A DNA stretch of 64,000 nucleotides from Salinispora vitiensis (GTDB lineage Bacteria; Actinomycetota; Actinomycetes; Mycobacteriales; Micromonosporaceae): contig NZ_KB900388.1 in the NCBI RefSeq assembly GCF_000378825.1, positions 2,058,501-2,122,500 of the forward strand, in the 5' to 3' direction. The position numbers and the translations under genes are program-made. The notes beneath the pieces were generated by a model that ran no database searches, was not told the origin of the DNA, and saw only the letters and a program-made list of their open reading frames with translations. Below are positions 8,863-17,475 of the stretch, piece by piece. Position 1 is the stretch's first letter, and each line of letters begins with the position of its first letter.

Positions 8863-9306
8863 TCAGATGCTTTCTACCCGGTGCTTGAGCTGCTTCAACG
8901 CAGCTTCCATGATCATTCTCTCAGCCTTACGGCGAAACATCCCAAGCATCCCCACCGACAGCTCGACCTCCAGGGTGTAGGTCACCGTGGTCGTGCCGTC
9001 CGCGTTGCCCACCAAGTCGTACGAACCGTGCTGGGAGCGCTGCATTCGGGAGGGCGCCGCCAGGTGCCACCCAATCCGACTGAGGTCCGCCGCGTACTCG
9101 TAGACCAGCACGTACTCGTCCACTAGGACGCCGGCGTCGAGGGTGAACCGCACCTGACGGGCGTAGCCGTCGGCGTCCTCCTCGAGCACCTCAACCTGCC
9201 GCAACGCGTCGGTCCATTCGGGGTAGCGGGGCAGGTCACAGATGACCGCCGCCACCTGTTCCGGTGCCGCACCGATCGTGATCGACTGGGTGGAGGAGTC
9301 CGCCAT
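8863..9306 (-). CDS. SRPBCC (polyketide cyclase/START-like) family protein
   Basis: A 147-residue single-domain protein. The start MADSSTQSITIGAAPEQVAA and the block DLPRYPEWTDALRQVEVLE are typical of the helix-grip SRPBCC fold, which forms a hydrophobic ligand pocket. The C-terminal helix RRKAERMIMEAALKQLKHRV closes the pocket. It resembles mycobacterial Rv2185c-type proteins, found near a FadD15-like ligase as here. The ligand is unknown; the neighbouring acyl-CoA ligase on the opposite strand suggests lipid. Its start may be leaderless (see the hexamer at 9313-9318). Confidence 0.85.
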   Translation of the reverse strand: MADSSTQSITIGAAPEQVAAVICDLPRYPEWTDALRQVEVLEEDADGYARQVRFTLDAGVLVDEYVLVYEYAADLSRIGWHLAAPSRMQRSQHGSYDLVGNADGTTTVTYTLEVELSVGMLGMFRRKAERMIMEAALKQLKHRVESI

Positions 9307-9312
9307 GGGGGG

Positions 9313-9318
9313 AGGCTA
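9313..9318 (-). promoter_or_regulatory. -10-like hexamer TAGCCT for leaderless SRPBCC mRNA
   Basis: On the minus strand TAGCCT is followed by six C residues and then the ATG at 9306. That spacing puts the transcription start at the start codon. No Shine-Dalgarno is present. Confidence 0.45.
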
Positions 9319-9432
9319 CCCGGCCGTGTGACGAACCTGTCTACACCACCCGCGGCGCTGGGCGGGTAGGTTGCGACAGAGCCGACCGCGAGGGCGGCCT
9401 GCCCAGCCAGCGTGAACACGAGGAGAGTGCAG

Positions 9433-11232
9433 GTGCGCGAGTTCTCCGTCCCACCGATCGTCACCGTCGGCGACTCGGCCAACCTAACCGATCCGGTCTG
9501 GGAAAACGCTGAGGTAGCCCCAGACGTGGTGCAGTTCATCCGCGCGGGTGCCGACGACACTTGGGTCGACGTGACCTGCGGCCAGTTCCGCGACGAGGTG
9601 GTCGCGACGGCACGCGGCCTGGTCGCGGCCGGGGTAAAGCCCGGCGACCGGGTCGGGCTGATGAGCCGCACCCGGTACGAGTGGACGCTCTTCGACTACG
9701 CGGTCTGGGCTGCCGGCGCCGTCACCGTCCCGATCTACGAGACCTCCAGCGCCGAGCAGACCGCCTGGATCCTGTCCGACTCGGGGGCGGTCGGCGTCCT
9801 GGTGGAGACGGACGCGCACGCCGAGCTGGTCGCCGGTGTCCGCGACCGGGTCCCCGAGCTGACGCACGTGTGGCAGATCGACCGCGGCGGAATGGACGAG
9901 TTGGTCACCGGTGGTGAGTCGGTTGACCCGACCGAGATCGAGCAGCGCCGCGCGGCCGTGCGGGCCGACGACATCGCCACCCTCGTCTACACCAGCGGCA
10001 CCACCGGCCGCCCCAAGGGGTGCATGCTGACCCACCGCAGCATCTTCGCCGACATCGCCAACGCCGTGCCCGTGCTACCCAACCTGTTCGGCCCGGGCGC
10101 CTCCACCCTGCTGTTCCTGCCACTCGCCCACGTCTTCGCCCGGCTGATCCAGGTCGGTGTGGTGCAGGCGCGCGCCACCATGGCCCACTGCCCGGACACC
10201 AGCGACCTGCTCCCCCGGTTGCAGACGGTTCGCCCCACGTTCGTGCTCTCCGTCCCCCGGGTCTTCGAGAAGGTCTACAACAGCGCCAAGCAGAAGGCCG
10301 ACGCCTCCGGCAAGGGTCGGATCTTCGCCCGTGCCGAGGCCGTCGCGATCGCGTACAGCGAGGCGCTGGAGACCGCGACCGGGCCGGGCCTGGCGCTGCG
10401 GGTGCAGCACGCGCTCTTCGACCGACTGGTCTACCGCAAGCTGCGCGCCGCGCTCGGTGGGCGGTGCAACGATGCGATCTCTGGCGGGGCGCCGCTGGGC
10501 GCGCGACTCGGGCACTTCTTCCGCGGCGTGGGGGTGACCATCTACGAGGGGTACGGGCTGACCGAAACCTCCCCCGCTGCCTCCACCAACCTGCCCGACG
10601 CCATCCGGATCGGCACTGTCGGGCGGCCGCTGCCCGGGGTGACCATCCGGATTGACGACGACGGGGAGGTCCTCGTCGCTGGAGACCTGGTCTTCCGGGG
10701 CTACTGGCGCAACGAGGCCGCCAGCGCGGATGTGCTCACCGCCGACGGCTGGTTCCGCACCGGCGATCTGGGTCAGCTCGACAGCGACGGCTACCTGCAG
10801 ATCACCGGCCGGAAGAAGGAGATCATCGTGACCGCGGGCGGCAAGAACGTCGCTCCGGCGGTCCTTGAGGACCAGGTCCGGTCACACCCGCTGGTCAGCC
10901 AGTGCGTGGTGGTCGGCGACCGGCAGCCCTTTGTCGCGGCGCTGGTCACCGTGGATGAGGAGGCGCTTCCGGCGTGGTTGGAGGAGGCCGGTCTGCCGGC
11001 GACCACCCCGGTCGAGCAGCTACGCGATCATGAGGGGCTGCGGTCCGAGATCCAGTCCGCGATCGACACGGCCAACCAGGCCGTGTCCCGGGCCGAGGCG
11101 ATCCGAGTCTTCCGAATCCTGCCCCGGGACTTCACCGAGACGACCGGCGAGCTGACCCCCTCCCTCAAAGTAAAACGACAAATCGTGCACAAGTCGTACG
11201 CTGCAGAAATCGCTGAAATCTACCGAAGCTGA
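9433..11232 (+). CDS. Long-chain fatty-acid-CoA ligase (FadD15-like AMP-forming)
   Basis: A 599-residue acyl-adenylating enzyme that makes acyl-AMP and then acyl-CoA. Motifs: the phosphate loop YTSGTTGRPKG near 188-198, GYGLTETSP near 376, the hinge TGDLGQLDSDGYLQITGRKK near 440-460, and the C-terminal lysine in PSLKVKR. The length and the HFFRGVGVTIYEGYGLTE block fit the bacterial long-chain group used for membrane lipids. GTG at 9433 is chosen over 9412 because AGGAGAG lies 5-6 nt before it and the family begins MREFSVPP. Divergent from the SRPBCC gene. Confidence 0.92.
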   Translation: MREFSVPPIVTVGDSANLTDPVWENAEVAPDVVQFIRAGADDTWVDVTCGQFRDEVVATARGLVAAGVKPGDRVGLMSRTRYEWTLFDYAVWAAGAVTVPIYETSSAEQTAWILSDSGAVGVLVETDAHAELVAGVRDRVPELTHVWQIDRGGMDELVTGGESVDPTEIEQRRAAVRADDIATLVYTSGTTGRPKGCMLTHRSIFADIANAVPVLPNLFGPGASTLLFLPLAHVFARLIQVGVVQARATMAHCPDTSDLLPRLQTVRPTFVLSVPRVFEKVYNSAKQKADASGKGRIFARAEAVAIAYSEALETATGPGLALRVQHALFDRLVYRKLRAALGGRCNDAISGGAPLGARLGHFFRGVGVTIYEGYGLTETSPAASTNLPDAIRIGTVGRPLPGVTIRIDDDGEVLVAGDLVFRGYWRNEAASADVLTADGWFRTGDLGQLDSDGYLQITGRKKEIIVTAGGKNVAPAVLEDQVRSHPLVSQCVVVGDRQPFVAALVTVDEEALPAWLEEAGLPATTPVEQLRDHEGLRSEIQSAIDTANQAVSRAEAIRVFRILPRDFTETTGELTPSLKVKRQIVHKSYAAEIAEIYRS

Positions 11233-11233
11233 C

Positions 11234-11239
11234 TACCAT
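11234..11239 (+). promoter_or_regulatory. -10-like hexamer TACCAT before the sensor kinase
   Basis: TACCAT is followed by 7 nt and then the GTG at 11247, the geometry of a leaderless transcript. It falls just after the stop codon of the acyl-CoA ligase, so the kinase could have its own promoter. Confidence 0.45.
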
Positions 11240-11246
11240 CCGTCAG

Positions 11247-12938
11247 GTGCCCGCCTCCACTCCGAGTCCGCCCCGACCGCATCCCCTCGCCGCTGCCGCG
11301 CGTGTGGTGATGCTGGCCCTGGTGGCGGTACTGAGCCTGCTCGCCACGCACGACCTCGCCCAGCTGTGGTGGATCGCGCTCCTGGCGGCGGCGGGCCTGC
11401 CGGCACTGCTCGCACCGACACACGACCGGCTCGGGCCGCTGAGCCGGGGCGCCGAGGTGGTGGTGCTGGGGCTCGCCACCAGCCACGTCGCCTCGGTGGC
11501 GACGATCGGCGCGCAGAACGCTGGGCTGGGCGCCTCCGCGGTGCTGCCATATCTGACCGTCCCGATCACCGTCACCGCCCTGCGCCGACGCTTCCGCGAG
11601 GGCGCAGGGCTGCTGGCGGTCATCGGTCTCACCCTGTTGCTGGCCGGGGCGCTGACCCAGATCGACGGCCAGCGGCAAATCTTCCAGGTCGGCTACCTGG
11701 CGGTCAGCGCCCAGTGGCTGGCCCTCTCCGGCCTCGGGCTCTATGCGGCGCGAACCCTGCACCGGGTGATCCGGGCGCACAGCGACAGCAAGCCCCAGCC
11801 GTACGCGGAGGCGACCCGCCTCCTAACCCAGCTACGCACCGTCGCTCGAAAGCTACCTGGCGCCACACTGGACCCGGGCGGCATCTCCGAGCACCTGCTA
11901 GAGGAGCTGCGGACGCTGGCCCGGGCGGACCGGGGGGCCGTCCTGTCCGCCAGTGGTGGTGGCCGGCTGGTGGTCCTGGCCCAGTGCGGCGCCGACCGGG
12001 TGGACTGGGAAACCACGCTGGACGCGGACTCGGCGATCGCCGACGCGTGGGCCAGCCAGCAGCCACAGACCGCCGCGCACTCGCAAGCCCGCTCACCCGT
12101 CGGTGGGGAGGTCTCTGCGCTGATCGTGCCGCTGGTCGCCGGGGTGCGCACGGTCGGACTGGTGGTGCTGGAGGCGGATGTCGCGCATGCGTACCCACCC
12201 GCGGTGGTGGCCCGGGCAACCGGGCTGACCTCCCCCGCCGCGCTGCGCCTGGAGGCAGCCCTGCTCTTCGACGAGGTGCGCTCCCTGGCCACCAACGAGG
12301 AGCGGCAACGACTCGCCCGGGAGATCCACGACGGGGTGGCCCAGGAACTGGTGATGGTCGGCTACGGCATCGACAACGCCCTGGCCACGGTGCACGAGGA
12401 CACCGAGGAGACCGCCGAGTCGCTGCGTGGGCTACGTCAGGAGGTCACCCGGGTCATCACCGAGCTGCGGCTCAGCCTCTTCGAGCTGCGCAGCGAGGTG
12501 GACCGGCACGGTGGCCTCGCCGCCGCCATCGCCGAGTACGCGCGCACGGTCGGGGTCTCCGGCGGCCTGCGGGTGCACCTTTCGCTGGACGAGTCGACCG
12601 CCCGGCTGCCCGCCGCCACCGAGGCCGAGCTCCTGCGGATCGCCCAGGAGGCGGTGGCCAACGCCCGCAAGCACGCTGGTGCCTCGAACCTCTGGGTCAC
12701 CTGTGCGGTGGACCCGCCGTACGCCCAAATTGAAGTGTCGGATGACGGTCACGGGATCTCCGACCACCGTACGGACGGGCACTACGGTCTTGCGATCATG
12801 GCCGAGAGGGCGGAACGTATCCGAGGTCGACTGGAGATCCGGCCGCGGCAGCCGAGCGGCACAACGGTGGCCGTGGTGGTGGGTTCGTCGTCCCAACGCG
12901 ATAACGTGCGTGGCAGTACCGCAGTAGAAGGGGAGTAA
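11247..12938 (+). CDS. Membrane sensor histidine kinase, NarL/DegS type (HisKA_3)
   Basis: A 563-residue kinase. About six hydrophobic segments fill residues 20-175. A GAF-like domain spans ~195-345. The dimerization box ERQRLAREIHDGVAQEL holds the phospho-accepting His near 361. The HATPase_c domain has EAVANARKHA (N box, ~470) and VSDDGHGIS (G1 box, ~495). This layout is the NarX/DegS subfamily that pairs with LuxR-type regulators, and such a gene follows 7 bp downstream. The signal is unknown; the GAF-like domain suggests a bound small molecule or redox cofactor, but no heme or Fe-S ligand is clear. Confidence 0.92.
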   Translation: MPASTPSPPRPHPLAAAARVVMLALVAVLSLLATHDLAQLWWIALLAAAGLPALLAPTHDRLGPLSRGAEVVVLGLATSHVASVATIGAQNAGLGASAVLPYLTVPITVTALRRRFREGAGLLAVIGLTLLLAGALTQIDGQRQIFQVGYLAVSAQWLALSGLGLYAARTLHRVIRAHSDSKPQPYAEATRLLTQLRTVARKLPGATLDPGGISEHLLEELRTLARADRGAVLSASGGGRLVVLAQCGADRVDWETTLDADSAIADAWASQQPQTAAHSQARSPVGGEVSALIVPLVAGVRTVGLVVLEADVAHAYPPAVVARATGLTSPAALRLEAALLFDEVRSLATNEERQRLAREIHDGVAQELVMVGYGIDNALATVHEDTEETAESLRGLRQEVTRVITELRLSLFELRSEVDRHGGLAAAIAEYARTVGVSGGLRVHLSLDESTARLPAATEAELLRIAQEAVANARKHAGASNLWVTCAVDPPYAQIEVSDDGHGISDHRTDGHYGLAIMAERAERIRGRLEIRPRQPSGTTVAVVVGSSSQRDNVRGSTAVEGE

Positions 12939-12945
12939 CCCGAGG

Positions 12946-13611
12946 ATGACCACACCGACACCCGCCACTCGCACCAAGGTCCTCCTTGTGGACGATCACG
13001 ACCTGATCCGTAAAGGGCTGCGGCATGCGTTCGAGCGCGACCGGCAGTTCGAGGTCGTCGGCGAGGCTGCCACCGCGGCCGAGGGGGTCCGCCAGGCCGG
13101 CGCCCTCCAACCGGACGTGGTCATCATGGACCTACGACTGCCCGACGGCAGCGGCCTCGAGGCCACCCGCGCGCTACGCAAGTCCAGCGCCACGATGGGC
13201 ATCGTCGTGCTGACCATGTACGCCGGCGACGACCAGCTCTTCGGCGCGCTCGAGGCGGGCGCGAGTGCCTTCGTCCCGAAAACCGCCCCGGCGGATGAGG
13301 TGGTCGCTGCCGCCCGGCACGCCGCCTCCTCGCCCAGCGCCTTCACCGCTGCCGACCTGGCTGAGGCGATGAAGCGCCGGCTGGCCCCGTCCGGGCCGCA
13401 GCTCTCCCCACGCGAGGGGCAGGTGCTGCGCCTGCTCGCCGACGGAATGAGCGTGGCTGGCATCGCCAAGCAACTCTTCGTCAGTGAGTCCACTGCCAAG
13501 ACCCACATTTCCAAACTGTACGAGAAGCTCGGCGCCGCCAATCGCGCCCAGGCATTGATGACTGCGCTCCGGCTCGGTCTGCTCGAGGCTCCCGACGCAC
13601 CAAAATTCTGA
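12946..13611 (+). CDS. Response regulator, NarL/LuxR family
   Basis: A 221-residue regulator. The receiver domain (~8-125) has the acidic pair in LLVDDHDLIRKG, the phospho-acceptor Asp in VVIMDLRLPDGSG (~61), Thr in VVLTMYAGDD and Lys in FVPKTAPADEV (~110). The C-terminal LuxR helix-turn-helix is SPREGQVLRLLADGMSVAGI through SESTAKTHISKLYEKLG. All phosphotransfer residues are intact. It forms an operon with the sensor kinase (7 bp gap), and a ribosome site (AGGGGAGTAACCCGAGG) spans the junction. Target genes cannot be inferred. Confidence 0.94.
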   Translation: MTTPTPATRTKVLLVDDHDLIRKGLRHAFERDRQFEVVGEAATAAEGVRQAGALQPDVVIMDLRLPDGSGLEATRALRKSSATMGIVVLTMYAGDDQLFGALEAGASAFVPKTAPADEVVAAARHAASSPSAFTAADLAEAMKRRLAPSGPQLSPREGQVLRLLADGMSVAGIAKQLFVSESTAKTHISKLYEKLGAANRAQALMTALRLGLLEAPDAPKF

Positions 13612-13742
13612 TCTCCCCCCAGCTAACAAGCGGACAACTTCTCATCTACGGCAGTGTCCGTCGGCGCGATGTCACGCTAAGGTCTCCCCCGGCGGAGGGG
13701 CGGTCTGCAGGGGCGGGCCCCGTGCGCACGAAGAGGTGAGGC

Positions 13743-14552
13743 ATGCGACGGCCGGACTGGGCACCCGACGACATTGACATCGAGCGTCCCAGCGTCGCCC
13801 GAATGTACGACTACTACCTTGGCGGCTCCCACAACTTTGCGGTGGACCGGGCAGCAGCGCAGGCCATGGTCGCAGCCGTTCCAGAAGCCCCGCTGATGGC
13901 CCAGGCAAACCGTGCTTTCCTGCGCCGGGCGGTGCACTTCCTGGTTGATGCCGGGGTCCGCCAGTTCCTCGACATCGGCTCCGGAATCCCCACGGTCGGC
14001 AACGTGCACGAGATCGTCCAGCAGGTCGCCCCTAGCTCCCGGGTTGTCTACGTCGACACCGACCCGGTGGCAGTGGCGCACAGCCAGGAGATTCTCGCTG
14101 ACAACAACCAGGCAACCGTGGTGCAGGAGGACCTGCGGCACCCCGACCGTATCCTCGGCCATCCCGAGCTCCGTCGGCTGCTCGACCTCAATGAGCCGAC
14201 GGCGGTGCTCATCGTCGCCGTCCTGCACTTCGTCTCCGACGACGACCGCCCCACCGAGCTGCTGCGGGCCCTGCGCGAGGCCCTCGCTCCCGGGAGCTGG
14301 CTGGTGTTGTCGCAGGCCAGCGACGAGGGGCGGCGGGACACCGAGCGGAACGACGCCGAGGCGGTGTACCAACGCACCGGCAGTCCACTGTGGTTCCGTG
14401 GCCGGTCCGAACTGACCACGCTCTTCGACGGTTTCGAGTTGGTCGAGCCCGGGGTGGTGTGGGTCCCGCAGTGGCGCCCGGAGACACCGGAGAGCAGCGT
14501 GAACGCCGAGGCGTCGGCATTCCTCGGTGGCGTGGGGCGGATCGGTGGCTAG
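13743..14552 (+). CDS. S-adenosyl methyltransferase (DUF574/Methyltransf_19)
   Basis: A 269-residue SAM-dependent methyltransferase of the family that is expanded in actinomycetes. RPSVARMYDYYLGGSHNFAV near 15-36 is its hallmark N-terminal block. FLDIGSGIPTVGNVHE (~77-92) is the SAM-binding glycine loop, and VVYVDTDPVAVAHS supplies the acidic ribose ligand. No substrate is established for this family. GAGGTGAG sits 4-5 nt before the ATG. The next gene, a GGDEF/EAL protein, starts inside its 3' end, so the two are probably translated together. Confidence 0.9.
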   Translation: MRRPDWAPDDIDIERPSVARMYDYYLGGSHNFAVDRAAAQAMVAAVPEAPLMAQANRAFLRRAVHFLVDAGVRQFLDIGSGIPTVGNVHEIVQQVAPSSRVVYVDTDPVAVAHSQEILADNNQATVVQEDLRHPDRILGHPELRRLLDLNEPTAVLIVAVLHFVSDDDRPTELLRALREALAPGSWLVLSQASDEGRRDTERNDAEAVYQRTGSPLWFRGRSELTTLFDGFELVEPGVVWVPQWRPETPESSVNAEASAFLGGVGRIGG

Positions 14553-16302
14553 CCCAGCCACCGCGGCTCAGCCAGGGGGTGCCAGCCCCGGCATGACGGT
14601 CTTCACTCAGGAATGGGCGAACGCGATCGCCGGGACGAGCTACCTGCCGATGACCCAGGCACAGCTCAAGCGACTACTTGACCGCCTCGGCCGGCAGCTG
14701 GCGGCAGCCCTGCTCGCCGAGCCGTTCGACCTGCGAGCCGGTCAGCGCGTCGGCGCCGAGTTGGTGGCCGCACACATCGCCTCCGCCGAGGCGCTGGGAC
14801 GTACCGTTGAGGTCGTTCAGCTCCGTCTCGTACGCGATCTGGGCTTGGTCGCCGAGGACGTAACGGACCGCCTGGCCCGGCTGCTCGCCGCTGTGACCAC
14901 CGGGTACGCCCGGGCGCTGCGCGACCGCACGCTGGACGAGCAGGAGTCGATCCGGCGGGCCGCGATGGCACAGCGCACGAAGGCCGAACGGGCGCTCCGG
15001 GCCAGCGAGGCCCGCTTTCGGCACCAGGCCACCCACGACTCGCTCACCGACCTGCCGAACCGGAATCTCTTCACCGAGCGGCTCACCGCGGCGCTGGAGG
15101 CGCCGCAGCGCGACACGGACCGGGTCGGCCTCTGCTATCTCGACCTGGACGGGTTCAAGCGGGTCAACGACCAGCACGGGCACCAGGCCGGAGACCGGGT
15201 GCTCACGGAAGTGGCCAACCGGCTGCGCCAGGCCCTCACCGGGCATCTGGTCGCCCGACTCGGCGGCGACGCGTTCGTCATCCTGATCGAACGCACCGGC
15301 GGCACCCGGGACGTGATCGCGGTGGCGGAGGCGGCCCTGGCCGCCGTGCACGAACCGGCCGCGGTGGCGGGCCACGAGGTGACGGTCCGGACCAGCATCG
15401 GCATCGTGGAGCGGCAGGTTGCCGGCGCCTCCGCGAACGAGCTGATGCGGGCCGCCGACTGCACCCTGCACTGGGCCAAGGCAGCCGGCGGCGGTCGCTG
15501 GACGCTCTACGATGCCGAGCGCGACCGCCGAGAGCTAACCAGCCAGGCACTGACCGCGGCGATCCCCGCCGGGTTGGACCGGGGCGAGTTCTACCTCGAC
15601 TACCAACCACTCGCCTCCCTGCGCGACGGCCGCATGCTGGGTGTGGAGGCACTGGTGCGCTGGCGGCATCCGGAGCTGGGTGTTCTGCGCCCGGGCCAGT
15701 TCATCGGCCTTGCCGAGGAGACCGGATTGATCATCCCGCTCGGTGGGTGGGTGCTCGCCGAAGCGTGCCGGGCAGCGGGCAGTTGGTCGGCGACCACCGG
15801 AACGCCGTTCGTGAGCGTCAACCTCGCCGTCCGGCAGGTGCACCGGCCGGGCCTGGTGCAGGAGGTCCGCAACATACTGCGACACACCGGACTACCGCCG
15901 GAACGTCTCCAGCTGGAGATCACCGAGAGCGCCATGATGAGCCCCGCCGAGGAACCGGTGCAGGCGCTGCGCCGCCTCGCAGACCTCGGTGTCCGCATCG
16001 CCATCGACGACTTCGGCACCGGCTACAGCAACCTGGCGTACCTGCGCGACCTACCGGTAACCGAGCTGAAGGTGGCCGGGGAGTTCGTTGCCGGACTGCG
16101 CGCCCAGGAGCCCCAGGCAGACGAAAGGATCGTCGCATCGTTGGTCTCGCTCGCCCACGCGCTCAACCTGACCGTCACCGCGGAGGGGGTGGAGACCGCC
16201 GGGCAGGCCGAACGGCTGCGGGCCATCGGCTGCGACGCCGGCCAGGGCTGGCACTTCGGCCGTCCAGAACCTGCTGACCGGATTCTGGCCCGACTGGGCT
16301 GA
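14545..16302 (+). CDS. GGDEF/EAL c-di-GMP protein with degenerate GGDEF site
   Basis: About 585 residues: a helical N-terminal region (1-150), a GGDEF domain (~160-320) and an EAL domain (~335-580). The GGDEF signature reads RLGGDAFVI, so the catalytic Glu of GGDEF is Ala and cyclase activity is doubtful. The EAL domain keeps GVEALVRW, LEITES, AIDDFGTGYSNL and QGWHFGRP, but the usual L-K-I-D is LKVA; the Lys stays and the Asp is lost. It is likely a phosphodiesterase or a c-di-GMP receptor, perhaps with GTP binding at the GGDAF domain. Starts at 14527, 14545 and 14593 are possible; 14545 gives an 8 bp overlap with the methyltransferase. Confidence 0.88.
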   Translation: MASPATAAQPGGASPGMTVFTQEWANAIAGTSYLPMTQAQLKRLLDRLGRQLAAALLAEPFDLRAGQRVGAELVAAHIASAEALGRTVEVVQLRLVRDLGLVAEDVTDRLARLLAAVTTGYARALRDRTLDEQESIRRAAMAQRTKAERALRASEARFRHQATHDSLTDLPNRNLFTERLTAALEAPQRDTDRVGLCYLDLDGFKRVNDQHGHQAGDRVLTEVANRLRQALTGHLVARLGGDAFVILIERTGGTRDVIAVAEAALAAVHEPAAVAGHEVTVRTSIGIVERQVAGASANELMRAADCTLHWAKAAGGGRWTLYDAERDRRELTSQALTAAIPAGLDRGEFYLDYQPLASLRDGRMLGVEALVRWRHPELGVLRPGQFIGLAEETGLIIPLGGWVLAEACRAAGSWSATTGTPFVSVNLAVRQVHRPGLVQEVRNILRHTGLPPERLQLEITESAMMSPAEEPVQALRRLADLGVRIAIDDFGTGYSNLAYLRDLPVTELKVAGEFVAGLRAQEPQADERIVASLVSLAHALNLTVTAEGVETAGQAERLRAIGCDAGQGWHFGRPEPADRILARLG

Positions 16303-16344
16303 CCGCCGGGGCTGAACACCGCCGCTCCGGGCCAACCGCGTCGC

Positions 16345-17475
16345 TCAGGGCTGCAGGAGTGTGGTCATCCGGGCGGCCTGGGTCTCCCACCGCCACTCGC
16401 GTTCGACCCAGGCCCGACCGGCGGCACCAAACTGGCGAGCCAGATCCCGGTCGGCAAGCAGGGTCGCCACCCGGTCGGCGAGCTGGGCCACGTCCCGCCC
16501 CCGCACCACGAAACCCGTCTCGCCGTCGCGCACCGCATCCGGTGCGCCGCCGGAGTCACCGGCCACCACGGGCAGCCCCGTCGCGGAGGCCTCCAGGTAG
16601 ACGATGCCCAGCCCCTCCACGTCCAGACCCCGGTTCCGGGTACGGCACGGCATCGCGTACACGTCGCCGGCCGCGTAGTGCGCGGGCAACTCCGCCCCCG
16701 GTACCGTGCCGGTGAAGACCACGTCCCGCTCGACACCGACCTGCCGGGCCAGCTTCCCCAGCCCGTTCCGGTAGGGCCCGCCCCCGACGATCAGCAGTGC
16801 GGTGTCCGGGACCCGGCGGCGGATCTCCGGCAACGCCCGGATCAGCGTGTCCTGCCCCTTTCGCGGCACCAGCCGGGACACACAGACCACGACCGGTCGG
16901 TCAACCAGCCCGAGCCGGGCCCGCACCGAGTCGCCCTGGACGGCCGGGTGGTAGGTGTCGAGGTCGACACCGGGCGCGAGCCGACGCAGCTCGGTCGACC
17001 CACGCAACGCCCGGTCCAGCCGGAGCCGGGTGTACTCCCCCAGGTACGTGGTCACGTCAACGTCCCGGCCGATCCGCCGTAGTGCGGAACGGGCACCGGG
17101 AAGTGCTGCCCAGCCAATCTCATGCCCGTGGGTCTGTGCCACCACCCGCCGCACGCCGGCCCGACGCCGCAGACCCGCGGCGAGCAGCCCGAGTGGTGCC
17201 GCTGCACCGAACCAGACCGTATCGCAGTCGTTCTCCCTCGCAAGCTGGGTGACCCGCCGCGCCACCAGCGGGGTGGGCAGCAGCACCTTGGTGTCTTCCC
17301 GCACCACCTCGAAGGGCTGTTCGGCGTCGAACTTCTCGGCGCCCCGCCAACTCGAGGCGTAGACCACCACCGAGCCCGCGGGCTGGCGCACCGCGAGGCC
17401 ATGCACGAAAGACTGGATTCCCCCGGGCCGAGGTGGGAAGTCGTTCGTCACAAGCAACGTTCGGCTCTCGCTCAT
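16345..17475 (-). CDS. GT4 mannosyltransferase, PimB-like
   Basis: A 376-residue GT4 glycosyltransferase very like PimB' of corynebacteria and mycobacteria, which adds the second mannose to phosphatidylinositol mannoside on the cytoplasmic face. Motifs: VTNDFPPRPGGIQSFVHGL at the N-terminus, VSRLVPRKGQDTLIRALP for GDP-sugar binding (~190), and MPCRTRNRGLDVEGLGIVYL (~270), whose EGLGIVYLEA part contains the E-x7-E pair. The start codon overlaps the stop of the M48 protease gene (ATGA), so the pair is translationally coupled. Its 3' end converges with the GGDEF/EAL gene. Confidence 0.88.
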   Translation of the reverse strand: MSESRTLLVTNDFPPRPGGIQSFVHGLAVRQPAGSVVVYASSWRGAEKFDAEQPFEVVREDTKVLLPTPLVARRVTQLARENDCDTVWFGAAAPLGLLAAGLRRRAGVRRVVAQTHGHEIGWAALPGARSALRRIGRDVDVTTYLGEYTRLRLDRALRGSTELRRLAPGVDLDTYHPAVQGDSVRARLGLVDRPVVVCVSRLVPRKGQDTLIRALPEIRRRVPDTALLIVGGGPYRNGLGKLARQVGVERDVVFTGTVPGAELPAHYAAGDVYAMPCRTRNRGLDVEGLGIVYLEASATGLPVVAGDSGGAPDAVRDGETGFVVRGRDVAQLADRVATLLADRDLARQFGAAGRAWVEREWRWETQAARMTTLLQP

